Shown here in pieces: positions 40,924-50,258 of a stretch of 64,000 bases of DNA (positions are counted from its first letter, which is position 1; each line of letters opens with the position of its first letter). A program made the position numbers and the translations under genes. The notes under the pieces are model-generated. The model did no database searches and had not been told where the DNA came from. It was given only the letters and a program-made list of their open reading frames with translations. Origin of the DNA: an uncultured Paracoccaceae bacterium (GTDB lineage Bacteria; Pseudomonadota; Alphaproteobacteria; Rhodobacterales; Rhodobacteraceae); assembly GCA_947498985.1 (NCBI GenBank), contig CANMMF010000001.1, forward strand, positions 211,001 to 275,000, written 5' to 3'.

Positions 40924-42045
40924 CTACCCCGCCAGCGCCGCGCCTTCGCTGAGTGCCCCGAGCTTGGCATAGGCAATTTCCGGATCGACCGCGCCGAAGC
41001 CCGCAAAGGTGCCAAACCCGCAATCGGAGCCCGCAATCACCCGCTCTTCGCCGACGATCCCGGTGAAACGCTGGATGCGCTGCGCCACCAACTCCGGATG
41101 CTCGACAAAATTGGTGGTGGTGTCGACAACCCCCGGCACCAGCACCTTGCCGTCGGGAATGTCGGCCTTGCGATCGCGGAACACCGTCCATTCGTGACCG
41201 TGACGCGGGTTCGAGGTCTCGAATAGCACGTAGCGCGCCTTGGCCGACATCAGCGTGTCGAACATCTTCGACATCGGGATGTCGCAGACATGCGGCCCTT
41301 CGTAATTGCCCCAGCAGATATGGATGCGGACCTTGTCTTCGGGCACATCCGACAGCGCGTGGTTGAGCGCCTCCACATGACTCGCCGCGACCTTCACAAA
41401 CGCGTCGTCCGTGAGGTCATTGAACAGCATGTGGCGCGACAGGGCGAGGTCCGGGCAATCCAGCTGCAGATCGAGCCCCGAAGCGACGATGGTCTCGTAT
41501 TCCGCCTTCATCGCGTCGGCGAGGGCCGCCAGATACGCCTCGCGTGTCTTGTAGAAATCGTTCTGCAGAAAGAGCGAGATCACCCCGGGCGAGGCGGCGT
41601 TCATGAACCCGCGCTCCGCCCCGTGCTCCGCCATCGCGGCCCTGAGGTTGAAGATGTCCTTGTCCAGCTCTCCCTGGCCTTTCGACCGCACCTCTCCGAC
41701 GCACATCGGGCGGGCATATTGCGGTGTGCCGCCGTCATCCGCGAGGCGTTTGAGAAAGCTCGGGAACTGCTTGAGATCGGCGGGCGCGTTGCGCGGGCTG
41801 TCGCCGTCGAACCCGGTGTAGCGATCCTTGACATAGGTCGCGTAGCTGATCTTGGAGGTCTCGCCGTCCGAGACGATGTCCACGCCAGCGGCAACCTGCC
41901 GGGCCACGGTGTCCGACACCGCTTCGGTCATCGCCGCGTCGAAGGCTGCCGGGTCATAGGGGGTGCCCTTCTCGCGGGCAAAGATGAAATCCACCACTTT
42001 CTGGCTGCGCGGCAAAGAGCCGACATGCGTGGTCAGAACGGTCAT
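40924..42045 (-). CDS. MetE C-terminal-like (cobalamin-independent methionine synthase II family) protein
   Basis: A 373-residue single-domain TIM-barrel protein: TTHVGSLPRSQKVVDFIFAR at the start, VDIVSDGETSKISYATYV, RIHICWGNYEGPHVCDIPMS (first zinc ligands His and Cys), then VIAGSDCGFGTFAGFG (third zinc ligand). This corresponds to the MetE catalytic half without the N-terminal half. Such stand-alone proteins transfer alkyl or methyl groups to thiols or act on other substrates. It is the last gene of the second catabolic operon and overlaps the upstream gene by 4 bp. A role in demethylating an intermediate is possible but unproven. Confidence 0.85.
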   Translation of the reverse strand: MTVLTTHVGSLPRSQKVVDFIFAREKGTPYDPAAFDAAMTEAVSDTVARQVAAGVDIVSDGETSKISYATYVKDRYTGFDGDSPRNAPADLKQFPSFLKRLADDGGTPQYARPMCVGEVRSKGQGELDKDIFNLRAAMAEHGAERGFMNAASPGVISLFLQNDFYKTREAYLAALADAMKAEYETIVASGLDLQLDCPDLALSRHMLFNDLTDDAFVKVAASHVEALNHALSDVPEDKVRIHICWGNYEGPHVCDIPMSKMFDTLMSAKARYVLFETSNPRHGHEWTVFRDRKADIPDGKVLVPGVVDTTTNFVEHPELVAQRIQRFTGIVGEERVIAGSDCGFGTFAGFGAVDPEIAYAKLGALSEGAALAG

Positions 42046-42491
42046 TGTGATTGTCCTTCTCTATCGATGGGCGCCGCGTCCAGCACCGGCCAGCTTTGCC
42101 ATCGGGAATGCTTGTTGATGCGAATGTGCCTTGGCAGGCCGGTCTCGTCCAGCCAGACCCACCCCGTCTGGGTCATGTCGTAGATGTCGAAATCCACCCG
42201 CTCCGGCGGGCGGTCGATCACAACGTTCCACGCGGCATCCCGGTAGGTGTCGACCCGCGCATATGTGCCATTGCCGCCAAGTCCCGGGCCGGGCTGCAGG
42301 TGAAATTTGATCTTCGCCTGCTCGCCGCCTTTCAGCGCGAAGGCCGGGTTACGCAGATCGCGCCAGAGCAACGCGCCCGCGCCCAGCGCAATCAAGAGCC
42401 CGATCCAGAAATCCTCTCCGGGGCCCGCGACCAGTTCGGATATCACCCATGCGACACCGATCCCGGTGGCAAAGCCGTAAAGGATGCGCAC
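42042..42491 (-). CDS. Small membrane protein of unknown function
   Basis: A 149-residue protein. From the chosen GTG start, two hydrophobic segments are seen (LYGFATGIGVAWVISELVAG and FWIGLLIALGAGALLW), followed by a ~95-residue soluble domain with TYARVDTYRDAAWNVVIDRP and QTGWVWLDETGLPRHIRIN. The bicupin stop lies 7 nt before the start and GGAAAGGA serves as ribosome site. It overlaps the MetE-like gene by ATGA. No family recognised. Confidence 0.65.
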   Translation of the reverse strand: MRILYGFATGIGVAWVISELVAGPGEDFWIGLLIALGAGALLWRDLRNPAFALKGGEQAKIKFHLQPGPGLGGNGTYARVDTYRDAAWNVVIDRPPERVDFDIYDMTQTGWVWLDETGLPRHIRINKHSRWQSWPVLDAAPIDREGQSQ

Positions 42492-42498
42492 CCCGTGC

Positions 42499-43452
42499 CT
42501 ATCCTTTCCAGGTCGCGCCTGCAGGATCGTCGGTGGCCACGACATGGTAAAGCGCCGCGTCTCCGGACATCGACGGCACCGCCATGTGGTCGAGCCCGGC
42601 AGGCACGCTCATCGTGTCACCCGGCGCCAGCACGTCTTCGCCGCCGTCCCAGACGATCTTCCAATGCCCGGTGACCGGCATCAGGACCGACGCGCGGTCA
42701 TGCCGGTGCATGTCGGCGCGCGCCGAGCCCCGGGTCAGCAACGCCACCTCGAAGCCGGGCCTGTCGCGCAGCACCCCGGTCTCTCCGATCACCTGCACCG
42801 GGTCGCGGTCGGCCATCGCATGCAGATCCCAGTAGCGCGCGACGTGATTGGGCAGGACGTCGCGGGTGCCGGGCTCGGGATAGGCCCTGAGCTCGTCTTC
42901 GGTCAAAAGCGGCATCGGGCCCACGCCGTCCGGCAGACTCTGGCCTTTCTTGGTGTCGTAAAGCTTGCCCTCTTCGGACAGCACCAGCCCGTGGGCCCGT
43001 GCGTCCTCGATCACCTGTGGCGCCCAGATCACGCCGCCACCGGCGTCGTCGCCGCCCAGGATGGCCATGATCATCCCGTAATCGGTGCCGATATTCTCGA
43101 ACCCGCGGAAGATGCCGGTCGGGATGTTGAAGATGTCGCCCGGCTCCAGCACCACCTCACCGGCATCGCCCCAACGGCCCCAGAAGAACCGCCAGCGGCC
43201 CGAGAGCACAAAGAACACCTCCGCCGTGCGGTGGCTGTGCAGCGAGTTGCGGCAGCGCGGCGGCTGCCCGGCGGCACCGATATTGAAGCCATGCGGGACC
43301 CCGATATGCACATGCTGGTCGGGGGATTCAGACACACCGCCGCCGATGATCGTGAAGTTCTCCTTCTGGTCCGAGCCCGGGGTGTGGGCGTCGATGAAGG
43401 CGGTCTTGCAGGGCTGCAGCTCGCCGTAGCGAACGATCTGGGGGGCGGTCAT
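42499..43452 (-). CDS. Bicupin protein, paralogue of the bicupin at 12605
   Basis: A 317-residue protein with two cupin halves: HSHRTAEVFFVLSGRWRFFW ... EPGDIFNIPTGIFRGFEN (residues ~72-120) and MHRHDRASVLMPVTGHWKIV ... APGDTMSVPAGLDHMAVPS (~245-295). Both halves have His residues suited to metal binding, unlike the paralogue's second half. Shared stretches with the 12605 protein include PHGFNIGAA and the IFRGF segment. It is in the same operon as two SnoaL-type proteins and a LacI regulator. Likely an intermediate-modifying enzyme of the pathway. Confidence 0.82.
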   Translation of the reverse strand: MTAPQIVRYGELQPCKTAFIDAHTPGSDQKENFTIIGGGVSESPDQHVHIGVPHGFNIGAAGQPPRCRNSLHSHRTAEVFFVLSGRWRFFWGRWGDAGEVVLEPGDIFNIPTGIFRGFENIGTDYGMIMAILGGDDAGGGVIWAPQVIEDARAHGLVLSEEGKLYDTKKGQSLPDGVGPMPLLTEDELRAYPEPGTRDVLPNHVARYWDLHAMADRDPVQVIGETGVLRDRPGFEVALLTRGSARADMHRHDRASVLMPVTGHWKIVWDGGEDVLAPGDTMSVPAGLDHMAVPSMSGDAALYHVVATDDPAGATWKG

Positions 43453-43536
43453 TTCTCTTGCTTTCGTTTGCAGTTTCGAGGGTGGTGTCGTGGCGCCCGC
43501 CGCGTGGCGAGGCCGCCCATCCGGGCGGATGAGCGC

Positions 43537-44505
43537 TCAGCCGGACTGTAACAGGATCTGTTTCCAGATGGCGATCTCGTCGTAAAGCGCAAATTCCCGG
43601 CGCAGGCCCCAGGGCCCGAACTCCGCATGGCACATGCCAAAGACATGCACCCTGGCGCCGGTGGGCCGGCCGAAGCTGCCCCAGCCGTCATGGGTGCCGT
43701 CCAGCGACCAGCGGATCGCGGCGCGCGGGCTCAGCATATCGGCATCCATGCCGATCTGATGATGGATCCGGAACTCCGCCGTGGGGAATGACGACCGCAG
43801 CCCGAGCCAGAACCCGGTCGTCTCCTCGCGCCCGAGCGTCGTCAGCGCCCCGGCATATTCACCGATCACCGCCCGGTCATAGCTTTCGTGGATGTGGTTG
43901 AAATCCTGGTTCATGATCCGGCCCAGCGTATCGGCATATCGCTGACCCCAGGCGTTGTCATTGCCGCGCCCCTTGTAGCCGCCCTCGACATCGCCATCGG
44001 GTGTGAACGGCATCGACGCCTGTTCCGGCCCACCTTCGTCGACGATCAGCCCCGCCGCGTAGTCGCGCGGATCCATGCCCAGCTGCCGGACAATGCCGCC
44101 GTAGTCGCGCACCAGCCATTCGTCATAGATCGTGTCTTCCCGCGCCGCACAATCGGCGATCACGCGCACAACCCATTTCTTGCCGGTGGCCGGACCGAAC
44201 TGGCCATCGCGCAGATGCGTGGCCTGCGTGATCAACCGGTGCGAGCTCAGCAGCCCGTGTTCGGGATCGTCGGAAAAGATCACATCCTCGCCGAACAATT
44301 GCCGGTCGGGGAACTCGTGACAGGTCGCCATTGTGGCGGCGATCACGTCCCTGTTGCCGCGCTGAATGCCCATCGGAGACCGCACGGGAATGTCGTCGGA
44401 GTAATAGTGATGCAGGGTCGCGATGCCGCGATCCTCCCAGATTTCCTTGGTGATTCCGATGATGTAATCGGGGAAATCCGTCCAGCGGTTCGAGAAGCCT
44501 TTCAT
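43537..44505 (-). CDS. Double SnoaL-like (NTF2-fold) protein A
   Basis: A 322-residue protein with two NTF2/SnoaL-type domains, each about 150 residues: the first from GITKEIWEDRGIATLHHYYS to VRVIADCAAREDTIYDEWLV, the second from HIHESYDRAVIGEYAGALTT to the C-terminus (FALYDEIAIWKQILLQSG). Such folds occur in cyclases, isomerases and dehydratases. The ATG overlaps the LacI stop by 4 bp, so a longer frame reading back through LacI is rejected. It is one of three double-SnoaL proteins in this island. Confidence 0.8.
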   Translation of the reverse strand: MKGFSNRWTDFPDYIIGITKEIWEDRGIATLHHYYSDDIPVRSPMGIQRGNRDVIAATMATCHEFPDRQLFGEDVIFSDDPEHGLLSSHRLITQATHLRDGQFGPATGKKWVVRVIADCAAREDTIYDEWLVRDYGGIVRQLGMDPRDYAAGLIVDEGGPEQASMPFTPDGDVEGGYKGRGNDNAWGQRYADTLGRIMNQDFNHIHESYDRAVIGEYAGALTTLGREETTGFWLGLRSSFPTAEFRIHHQIGMDADMLSPRAAIRWSLDGTHDGWGSFGRPTGARVHVFGMCHAEFGPWGLRREFALYDEIAIWKQILLQSG

Positions 44506-45521
44506 GGGGTCCATCCTTGGGGAATTCGGGCCGAGCCGCGCAGGATCAAAGGCGCCTCGATCGACACCTCCAGCACCGGCGCGTCCGGATCCTCGATTTG
44601 GTCGAGCATCATCTCGACGGTTTTGTCGGCCATCAGGTTCGCCCGTTGGCGCAGCGTCGTGAGATTGTAGGCCGGCCAGGATGCGGGCGGCACGTCGTCG
44701 TAACCGACCACCGACACGTCGTGTGGCACCGAGAGGCCCAGCTCGAAGCGCAGCACATCCATCACGCCAAACGCCATGTGGTCGTTGGCGACAAACACGC
44801 AATCGGGCGGGTCGGGCCGATTGAACATGCGCCGCGCCGCCTCGCGCGCGCCGTCCAGCTGAAACTCGCCGACCTCGCGCGCATGCAGCGCCACACCTGC
44901 CTTGCAAAGCCCGTCGCGAAACCCTGCCTCGCGCTCGGCCTGGGTCGACGCCCCTTCCCAGCCCGCGACATAACCCGGACGGCGATGCCCGGCAGCCACG
45001 AAGAACTCCGCCGCCTTGCGCCCGCCCACGCGGTTGTTGGACATCACCGCGCACGAATTGTGCCCCGACTGGGTCCGGTTGAAAAATACCACCGGGACAC
45101 CGGCGGCCCGGCAGCGATCGGCCAGATCCGAGCTCAGCGCGACAGAGGCCACGATGATCCCGTCGACCTGGTAATCGAGGATCTCGTCCACCACCCTGTC
45201 GATATTGCCCGAGGTCTTGGAGGCCATGAAGATCAGCACGTGATAGCCATTGGCCTGCAGACGGTTGGAGAGCTTCTCGAGCGCTTCGGGGTAGAAGTAG
45301 TTTTCGAGATAGGCCACCACCAGCCCGATCATCCGGCTCTTGCCGCTGACCATCGCGCGGGCCAGCACGTTGGGGCGGTAGCCCAGCTCGGTGGCCGCGC
45401 GGCGGACCTTTTCGGCAGTCTTCGGCGACGCCGAGGCGCCGGGTGTGAAGACCCGGCTGACCGCGGACTGGCTGACGCCCGCGCGCGCCGCCACTTCCGC
45501 CGATGTGACCTTGCCACTCAT
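44502..45521 (-). CDS. LacI-family transcriptional regulator
   Basis: A 339-residue LacI/GalR regulator: HTH VTSAEVAARAGVSQSAVSRV, hinge region, and effector domain with YQVDGIIVASVALSSDLADR, FVANDHMAFGVMDVLRFELG and SVVGYDDVPPASW. It is clearly related to the LacI at 13756; recognition-helix residues differ (SQSAVSRV versus SQPTVSRV), in line with different operators. Its likely targets are the TGCA-type sites at 51313-51450. It overlaps the SDR gene and the SnoaL gene by 4 bp each. Confidence 0.9.
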   Translation of the reverse strand: MSGKVTSAEVAARAGVSQSAVSRVFTPGASASPKTAEKVRRAATELGYRPNVLARAMVSGKSRMIGLVVAYLENYFYPEALEKLSNRLQANGYHVLIFMASKTSGNIDRVVDEILDYQVDGIIVASVALSSDLADRCRAAGVPVVFFNRTQSGHNSCAVMSNNRVGGRKAAEFFVAAGHRRPGYVAGWEGASTQAEREAGFRDGLCKAGVALHAREVGEFQLDGAREAARRMFNRPDPPDCVFVANDHMAFGVMDVLRFELGLSVPHDVSVVGYDDVPPASWPAYNLTTLRQRANLMADKTVEMMLDQIEDPDAPVLEVSIEAPLILRGSARIPQGWTP

Positions 45522-46282
45522 TCGGCCGTCCAGCCCCCGTCCACCAGAAGCGATGTGCCGGTGATCAGCGCGCTTGCATCCGACGCAAGGAACACCGCCG
45601 CCCCCATGACGTCCTCGACCTCCCCGGCGCGCCCGAGCTTGATCTTGTCCTCGATCCAGGCCCGCTTTTCAGGGTCCGCAAAGGTCGGGCGGCTCAGTTC
45701 CGTCAGGATGAAGGTCGGGCAGATCGTATTGATCCGGATGCCGTGCTTGCCCCATTCGATGGCCATCGCCTTGGTGAAGCCCTCGACCGCGTGTTTGGTG
45801 GCGCAATAGACCGCGCGCTCGATGCCGCCCACATGCGCCATCTGGCTGGAAATCGTCAGGATCGAGCCCGGCTTTCCCGCATCAATCAAGCCCTGGGCCA
45901 CGATCTGCGCCAGAAAATAGGCGGACTTCACATTCAGGTCGGTGACCGCATCGTAATCCGGCTCGGTGGTGGCAAGCGCCACGCTGTGGCGCGCAAGCCC
46001 GGCGGAATTGATCAGGATGTCGAAGGGGCCATGCGCGCCGACAGCCGCGCGCGTCGCGGCAAGATCGGTGACGTCCAGCGGCACCGCCTCGGCTGTCATG
46101 CCTGCGGCCTGCATCTCGTCCACGGTTTGCGCCAGCGCCTCCGCCCGGCGCGCGGCCAGCACAACGGATGCGCCCGCCTCACCCAGCGCCACCGCACAGG
46201 CGCGCCCGATCCCCGAAGACGCCCCGGCCACCAATGCGCGCTTGCCCCCGAGGCGAAACGACGGAGTTCTGGGCAGGCTCAT
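45518..46282 (-). CDS. Short-chain dehydrogenase/reductase
   Basis: A 254-residue classical SDR. The cofactor motif is GASSGIGRACAVALGEAG, with an Arg-rich turn (AARRAEAL) that could favour NADP. INSAG, ISSQMA and the catalytic YCATK follow; the C-terminal GTSLLVDGGW is canonical. It interconverts an alcohol and ketone of the pathway. It overlaps neighbours by 4 bp on both sides. Confidence 0.92.
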   Translation of the reverse strand: MSLPRTPSFRLGGKRALVAGASSGIGRACAVALGEAGASVVLAARRAEALAQTVDEMQAAGMTAEAVPLDVTDLAATRAAVGAHGPFDILINSAGLARHSVALATTEPDYDAVTDLNVKSAYFLAQIVAQGLIDAGKPGSILTISSQMAHVGGIERAVYCATKHAVEGFTKAMAIEWGKHGIRINTICPTFILTELSRPTFADPEKRAWIEDKIKLGRAGEVEDVMGAAVFLASDASALITGTSLLVDGGWTAE

Positions 46283-47322
46283 GTCGGCACTCCCGGCGGG
46301 ATCCGGATCGGTGCCAGCACCCGCGCCTTGTTGAAATCACCCATCCGCCCCAGCACATCGACACCGATCTGGGCATAAAGATCGAGCAGATCGACCAGCA
46401 CCCAGTTCTCGCGGATCAAACCGTCCTCGACGCGCCAGAAATCCAGGCTGCGCAGCAGCACCTCGCGGCCCAGCGGCGGAATGCCCATCCAGCCATCCCC
46501 CGACAGCGTCAGGCGCATGTTGGGCCAGCCGGTCTCGCAGACATAAGGCCCCTCGGCGACCCAATGCGACATGAGATCGCCCATCGCATCGAGCTTCCGA
46601 TCCGGCATGGCGCGCAGAAACGGGATCTGGTGCCAGTGGCGAAACCCGTCCGTCCCGCGGGCAGTGCCGATCCCGGCAGGCCCGTACCAGTTCATCCGCG
46701 GATGCCAGTGATCGCCCAGGCGCATCACTTCCGGGCCGCCTTCCGCCGGATGACGGCAGAGATCCTCGAGCATTCCGACAACCCGCGCCAGTGCCGCGCT
46801 GCCATCGCCCTCAGGCCGCAAGCCGTCCTGGGTCATCGGCGCAGGCGTGTTGAGATAGGCGCCAAGCTGCGGCGCCATCGGCCAGACCCCCGCCAGCATC
46901 ATCAGTTCCGGAATGTCCCAGATCGCCTGCATTCCGATGACGCGGCCCGCCTCGATCCGGAAGAACTCGTGATACCGCATATGCGCCAGATGCCCGGTCG
47001 GCGGGATGTCCAGAAACGGCGCGGCAAACGTGCCCATATAGCTGCCCATGCAACCAACCCAGTCCTGCCCCTGAGGTGTCGTGCCCGCCATCACGATCAT
47101 GTCGCGTCGTTCCAGATCGGGCATCGCCTGCATCAGTGGCTCAAGACAGGTCTCGACCCACCCCTCCCCACCCTCACAGCTGCCGAACGGATGGCACATG
47201 AGGATCTCGGCATCCGGCGCAAAGGCCGCCGCCAGCGCCGCGCGCACAGGCTCGGCCTCGGCTGCGGCCAGCGCAGCCTGCACGCCACACAGCACCGACT
47301 TGAGCTCCTGAGGATCGGTCAT
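46279..47322 (-). CDS. Double SnoaL-like (NTF2-fold) protein B
   Basis: A 347-residue protein with two NTF2-like domains. First: ALAAAFAPDAEILMCHPFGS to MRYHEFFRIEAGRVIGMQAI; second: PRMNWYGPAGIGTARGTDGF to the C-terminus with FWRVEDGLIRENWVLVDLLD. It shares the 'W-x-GPAGIG' and 'ENW..DLL' patterns with the gene at 54895, so the two are paralogues. Start 47322 follows a weak ribosome site. It overlaps the SDR gene by 4 bp. Confidence 0.8.
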   Translation of the reverse strand: MTDPQELKSVLCGVQAALAAAEAEPVRAALAAAFAPDAEILMCHPFGSCEGGEGWVETCLEPLMQAMPDLERRDMIVMAGTTPQGQDWVGCMGSYMGTFAAPFLDIPPTGHLAHMRYHEFFRIEAGRVIGMQAIWDIPELMMLAGVWPMAPQLGAYLNTPAPMTQDGLRPEGDGSAALARVVGMLEDLCRHPAEGGPEVMRLGDHWHPRMNWYGPAGIGTARGTDGFRHWHQIPFLRAMPDRKLDAMGDLMSHWVAEGPYVCETGWPNMRLTLSGDGWMGIPPLGREVLLRSLDFWRVEDGLIRENWVLVDLLDLYAQIGVDVLGRMGDFNKARVLAPIRIPPGVPT

Positions 47323-47348
47323 GGTTTCTTTGGGCCTCAAATATTCCC

Positions 47349-47373
47349 GGGGGTCCGGGGGCAGCGCCCCCGG
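47349..47373. repeat. GC-rich dispersed repeat, copy 2
   Basis: Matches 2749-2773 at 23 of 25 positions and folds as a hairpin (CCGGGGGC / GCCCCCGG) in the 61-bp gap between the HisD-like gene and SnoaL protein B. May act as an mRNA-stabilising or attenuating stem. Confidence 0.4.
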
Positions 47374-47383
47374 CGCTCTCAAC

Positions 47384-48712
47384 TCACTCGGCGGCTTCGA
47401 CAGGCTCCGCCGCCGCGCCATAAGGCACGTTGCGCCCGCCATAGCGCCGCACGCGGATGTTGCACTGCTCCGCATGCCCGACAAACCCTTCGAGCATGCA
47501 AAGCCGCGAACCGTATTCGCCGACCATCGCCGCCGCCTCATCGCTGGTCACGCGCTGATAGCTGTGGGTTTTCAGGAACTTGCCGACCCAGAGCCCGCCG
47601 GTATAGCGCCCGGCCTTCCTGGTGGGCAACGTGTGGTTGGTGCCGATCACCTTGTCGCCATTGGCCACATTGGTGCGCGGGCCCAGAAACAGCGCGCCGT
47701 AGCTGTGCATCCCGGCCAGATACCAGTCGTCGCGGTCGGTCATCACCTGCACATGCTCGTAGGCCATGTCATTGGCCACGGCGAGCATCTCGTCATGGCT
47801 GTCGCAGAGCACCACATCGCCGTAATCGCGCCAGCTCACCGATGCGGTCTCGGCGGTGGGCAGGATGGTCAGAAGCCGGTCGATCTCGGCCATCGTGTCC
47901 TCGGCAAGCTTGCGCGACGTGGTGATCAGACATGCGGGCGAGTTGTAGCCGTGTTCCGCCTGACCGATGAGATCGGTGGCGCACATTTCTGCATCGACGG
48001 TCTCGTCGGCAATCACCATGGTCTCGGTCGGCCCGGCAAAAAGATCGATGCCGACCCGGCCGTAAAGCTGGCGCTTGGCCTCGGCCACAAAGGCGTTGCC
48101 GGGCCCGACCAGCATATGCACCGGATCGATGCTTTTGGTGCCGATGGCCATCGCACCCACCGCCTGAATGCCGCCAAGGCACAGGATCTCATGCGCGCCG
48201 CCCAGATGCATGGCCGCCACGATCGCGGGATGCGGCTCGCCGCCCACCGGCGGGGCGGACGCCACGATGCGCGGCACACCCGCCACATTGGCTGTCAGCA
48301 CCGACATATGCGCTGAGGCCACCATCGGGAACTTGCCGCCCGGCACGTAACAGCCCACCGACTGCACCGGGATGTTGCGATGGCCGAGGATCACGCCGGG
48401 CAGCGTTTCGACCTCGATATCGGTCATGGAGGCGCGCTGCGCTTCGGCAAAGCGCCGGATCTGGTCCTGCGCAAAGCGGATGTCTTCCATGTCGCGGGTG
48501 GAGACTTTCTGCATCGCCGCTTCGATCTCGCTGTCGCTCAGGCGAAAGCTCTCGGGCGCGTAGCCGTCGAATTTCCGGCTCAGGTCGCGCACCGCGGCAT
48601 CGCCGCGCGCGCCGATATCGGCCAGCGTGGCCTCGACGGTGGCGCGCACCTTTGCGTCGTCTTCGGCCTTTTCGGCCTCGGGTTTGGAGCGTTTGAGATG
48701 CGTGATCGTCAT
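47384..48712 (-). CDS. Histidinol dehydrogenase-like NAD-dependent dehydrogenase
   Basis: A 442-residue HisD-family protein. Zn/active-site motifs are kept: [17 protein letters not shown] (Gln and His ligands), [12 protein letters not shown] (Glu-His catalytic pair), [17 protein letters not shown] (Asp ligand) and [18 protein letters not shown] (last His). It is embedded in a catabolic operon with no his genes, so a catabolic alcohol-to-acid oxidation is likelier than histidine synthesis. HisD homologues such as the sulfopropanediol dehydrogenase HpsN of roseobacters do this, but the partner sulfolyase genes are absent here. GGAAGGAAG precedes the ATG. Confidence 0.87.
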   Translation of the reverse strand: MTITHLKRSKPEAEKAEDDAKVRATVEATLADIGARGDAAVRDLSRKFDGYAPESFRLSDSEIEAAMQKVSTRDMEDIRFAQDQIRRFAEAQRASMTDIEVETLPGVILGHRNIPVQSVGCYVPGGKFPMVASAHMSVLTANVAGVPRIVASAPPVGGEPHPAIVAAMHLGGAHEILCLGGIQAVGAMAIGTKSIDPVHMLVGPGNAFVAEAKRQLYGRVGIDLFAGPTETMVIADETVDAEMCATDLIGQAEHGYNSPACLITTSRKLAEDTMAEIDRLLTILPTAETASVSWRDYGDVVLCDSHDEMLAVANDMAYEHVQVMTDRDDWYLAGMHSYGALFLGPRTNVANGDKVIGTNHTLPTRKAGRYTGGLWVGKFLKTHSYQRVTSDEAAAMVGEYGSRLCMLEGFVGHAEQCNIRVRRYGGRNVPYGAAAEPVEAAE

Positions 48713-48739
48713 CGTCTTCTTCCTTCCTTCACGCCGCGC

Positions 48740-50254
48740 TCAGGCGGCGTCTTCGGCAATCATCTGCCCGGCGCGGTGGCCAATCATCATGGCGGGCGCA
48801 TTGGTGTTGGCCGAGGTGATCCTCGGCATCACCGAGGCATCCGCCACCCAGAGCCCGTCCACCCCCCGGACCGCGCATCGCGGTGTCAGCGGCCCGCCCA
48901 GCGCGCATGTCCCGACCGGGTGATAGGCCGTCCCGCAGGTTGCGCGGATATGCGCGCGGGCGGCCTCTTCAGAGCGCACGGCCTCACCCGGGAACATCTC
49001 GACGGCCTTGCGTGCACCAAACGGCGCGTCCGCCAAAAGCGCGCGCAACCGCATCCAGCCGCGCGTCAAAAGATCCAGATCCGCCTCGTCGGCAAAGAGA
49101 CCCAGATCGATCTCCAGCCCCGCCTTGCCAAGCGCGATGCGCCCGCGAGAGACCGGGCGGCAGACCACCGCATCGGCAAAATATCCCTGACCGCGCAGGT
49201 ATTTCCGGCCATCCCAGCCCAGCAGAAACGGGATGAAGTGGCTCTGGATATCGGGCGCAGTCGCATCCACGCCGGCGGCATTGAAGAACGCGGCCCCCTC
49301 CACGGTGGGAGAGGCTAGGATCCCGCGCCCGCTCAGCAGCCATTGCAGAGGCGCGGCGAGCCAGCGCGCAGTCAGGCTCGGATGCAGGCCGTAGCCCGAG
49401 CCGTCGCCCATGAAATGCAGCCCCGCGCCGGGATGATCGTGCAGGTTGGCACCGATGCCGGGCAGATCGATCCGCGTGTCGCGACCGGCCGCACGCAGAT
49501 CCTCCGCCGGACCGATGCCGGAGTTCAGCAGGATCTCCGGCGATCCGATGGCACCCGCCGACAGCACCACACCCTTGCGCGCGGCCACCGCCGTGCCGTC
49601 TGTGAACCGGACCTGCCGCGCGCGATCCCCGTCAATGGCGATGTCAGAGACCTGATGGTTCTGCAGCACCGAAACGCGCCCGGCCAGCGCGGGGCGCAGA
49701 AACGCGTCCGCCGCCGACCAGCGACGGCCATTGTGCAGATTGAAATACCCGACGCCCGCGCTTTGATGCTCCGGCGTTGGTGGCGCGGTGGGATCATTGG
49801 CCCCGAAGAGCCCGCCCAGCGCCTCTGTCAGCGGATGCGGCGTGGCCAGGCGCCCGGGCCGCAAAGCGGCCTCGACCGCCTCGAAAGCCGGTGCGACGTC
49901 CGACCAGGCCCAGCCCTCGACGTTCCAGACGTCGAAATCCGAGGCGCAGCCCCGGAACCACAACATGGAATTGATCGAGCCGGACCCGCCGAGCATGCGC
50001 CCGCGCGGGATGCCGATGCGGCGCCCGTCTGCACCGGGTTGCGGCGCGGACCGGTACCGCCAATCGCGTGTCTTCGATCCCATCGTCCAGACCAGGCCAA
50101 ACGGCATGCGCACCAGCGGCCAGCGGTCGGATGGACCGGCTTCGACCACGAGAACGGAACCCGCCTGCCGCTCGGCCAGAGCGGCGGCAACCGCGCACCC
50201 GGCGGAGCCTGCGCCAATCACGACGAAATCATATGTCGCCGCCACATGGGCCAT
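48740..50254 (-). CDS. GMC-family FAD-dependent alcohol oxidoreductase
   Basis: A 504-residue glucose-methanol-choline oxidoreductase. FAD-binding motif FVVIGAGSAGCAVAAALAER near the N-terminus, GGSGSINSMLWFRG (GMC signature 1), LSAGAIGSPEILLNSGIGP (signature 2), and the catalytic His in AYHPVGTCALGG near the C-terminus. Substrates are alcohols, sugars or choline-like compounds. It lies 4 nt after the ABC ATPase gene, ahead of the HisD-like gene; the two could act in sequence on a primary alcohol. Confidence 0.92.
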   Translation of the reverse strand: MAHVAATYDFVVIGAGSAGCAVAAALAERQAGSVLVVEAGPSDRWPLVRMPFGLVWTMGSKTRDWRYRSAPQPGADGRRIGIPRGRMLGGSGSINSMLWFRGCASDFDVWNVEGWAWSDVAPAFEAVEAALRPGRLATPHPLTEALGGLFGANDPTAPPTPEHQSAGVGYFNLHNGRRWSAADAFLRPALAGRVSVLQNHQVSDIAIDGDRARQVRFTDGTAVAARKGVVLSAGAIGSPEILLNSGIGPAEDLRAAGRDTRIDLPGIGANLHDHPGAGLHFMGDGSGYGLHPSLTARWLAAPLQWLLSGRGILASPTVEGAAFFNAAGVDATAPDIQSHFIPFLLGWDGRKYLRGQGYFADAVVCRPVSRGRIALGKAGLEIDLGLFADEADLDLLTRGWMRLRALLADAPFGARKAVEMFPGEAVRSEEAARAHIRATCGTAYHPVGTCALGGPLTPRCAVRGVDGLWVADASVMPRITSANTNAPAMMIGHRAGQMIAEDAA

Positions 50255-50258
50255 GACG

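Noticed and set aside
43537..45054. A 505-codon frame joining SnoaL protein A to upstream sequence
   Set aside because: The upstream part is an out-of-frame shadow of the LacI gene; SnoaL A has its own ATG overlapping the LacI stop.
47384..48712. Histidine biosynthesis gene hisD
   Set aside because: No other his genes nearby; embedded in a catabolic operon with ABC transporter and oxidoreductases.
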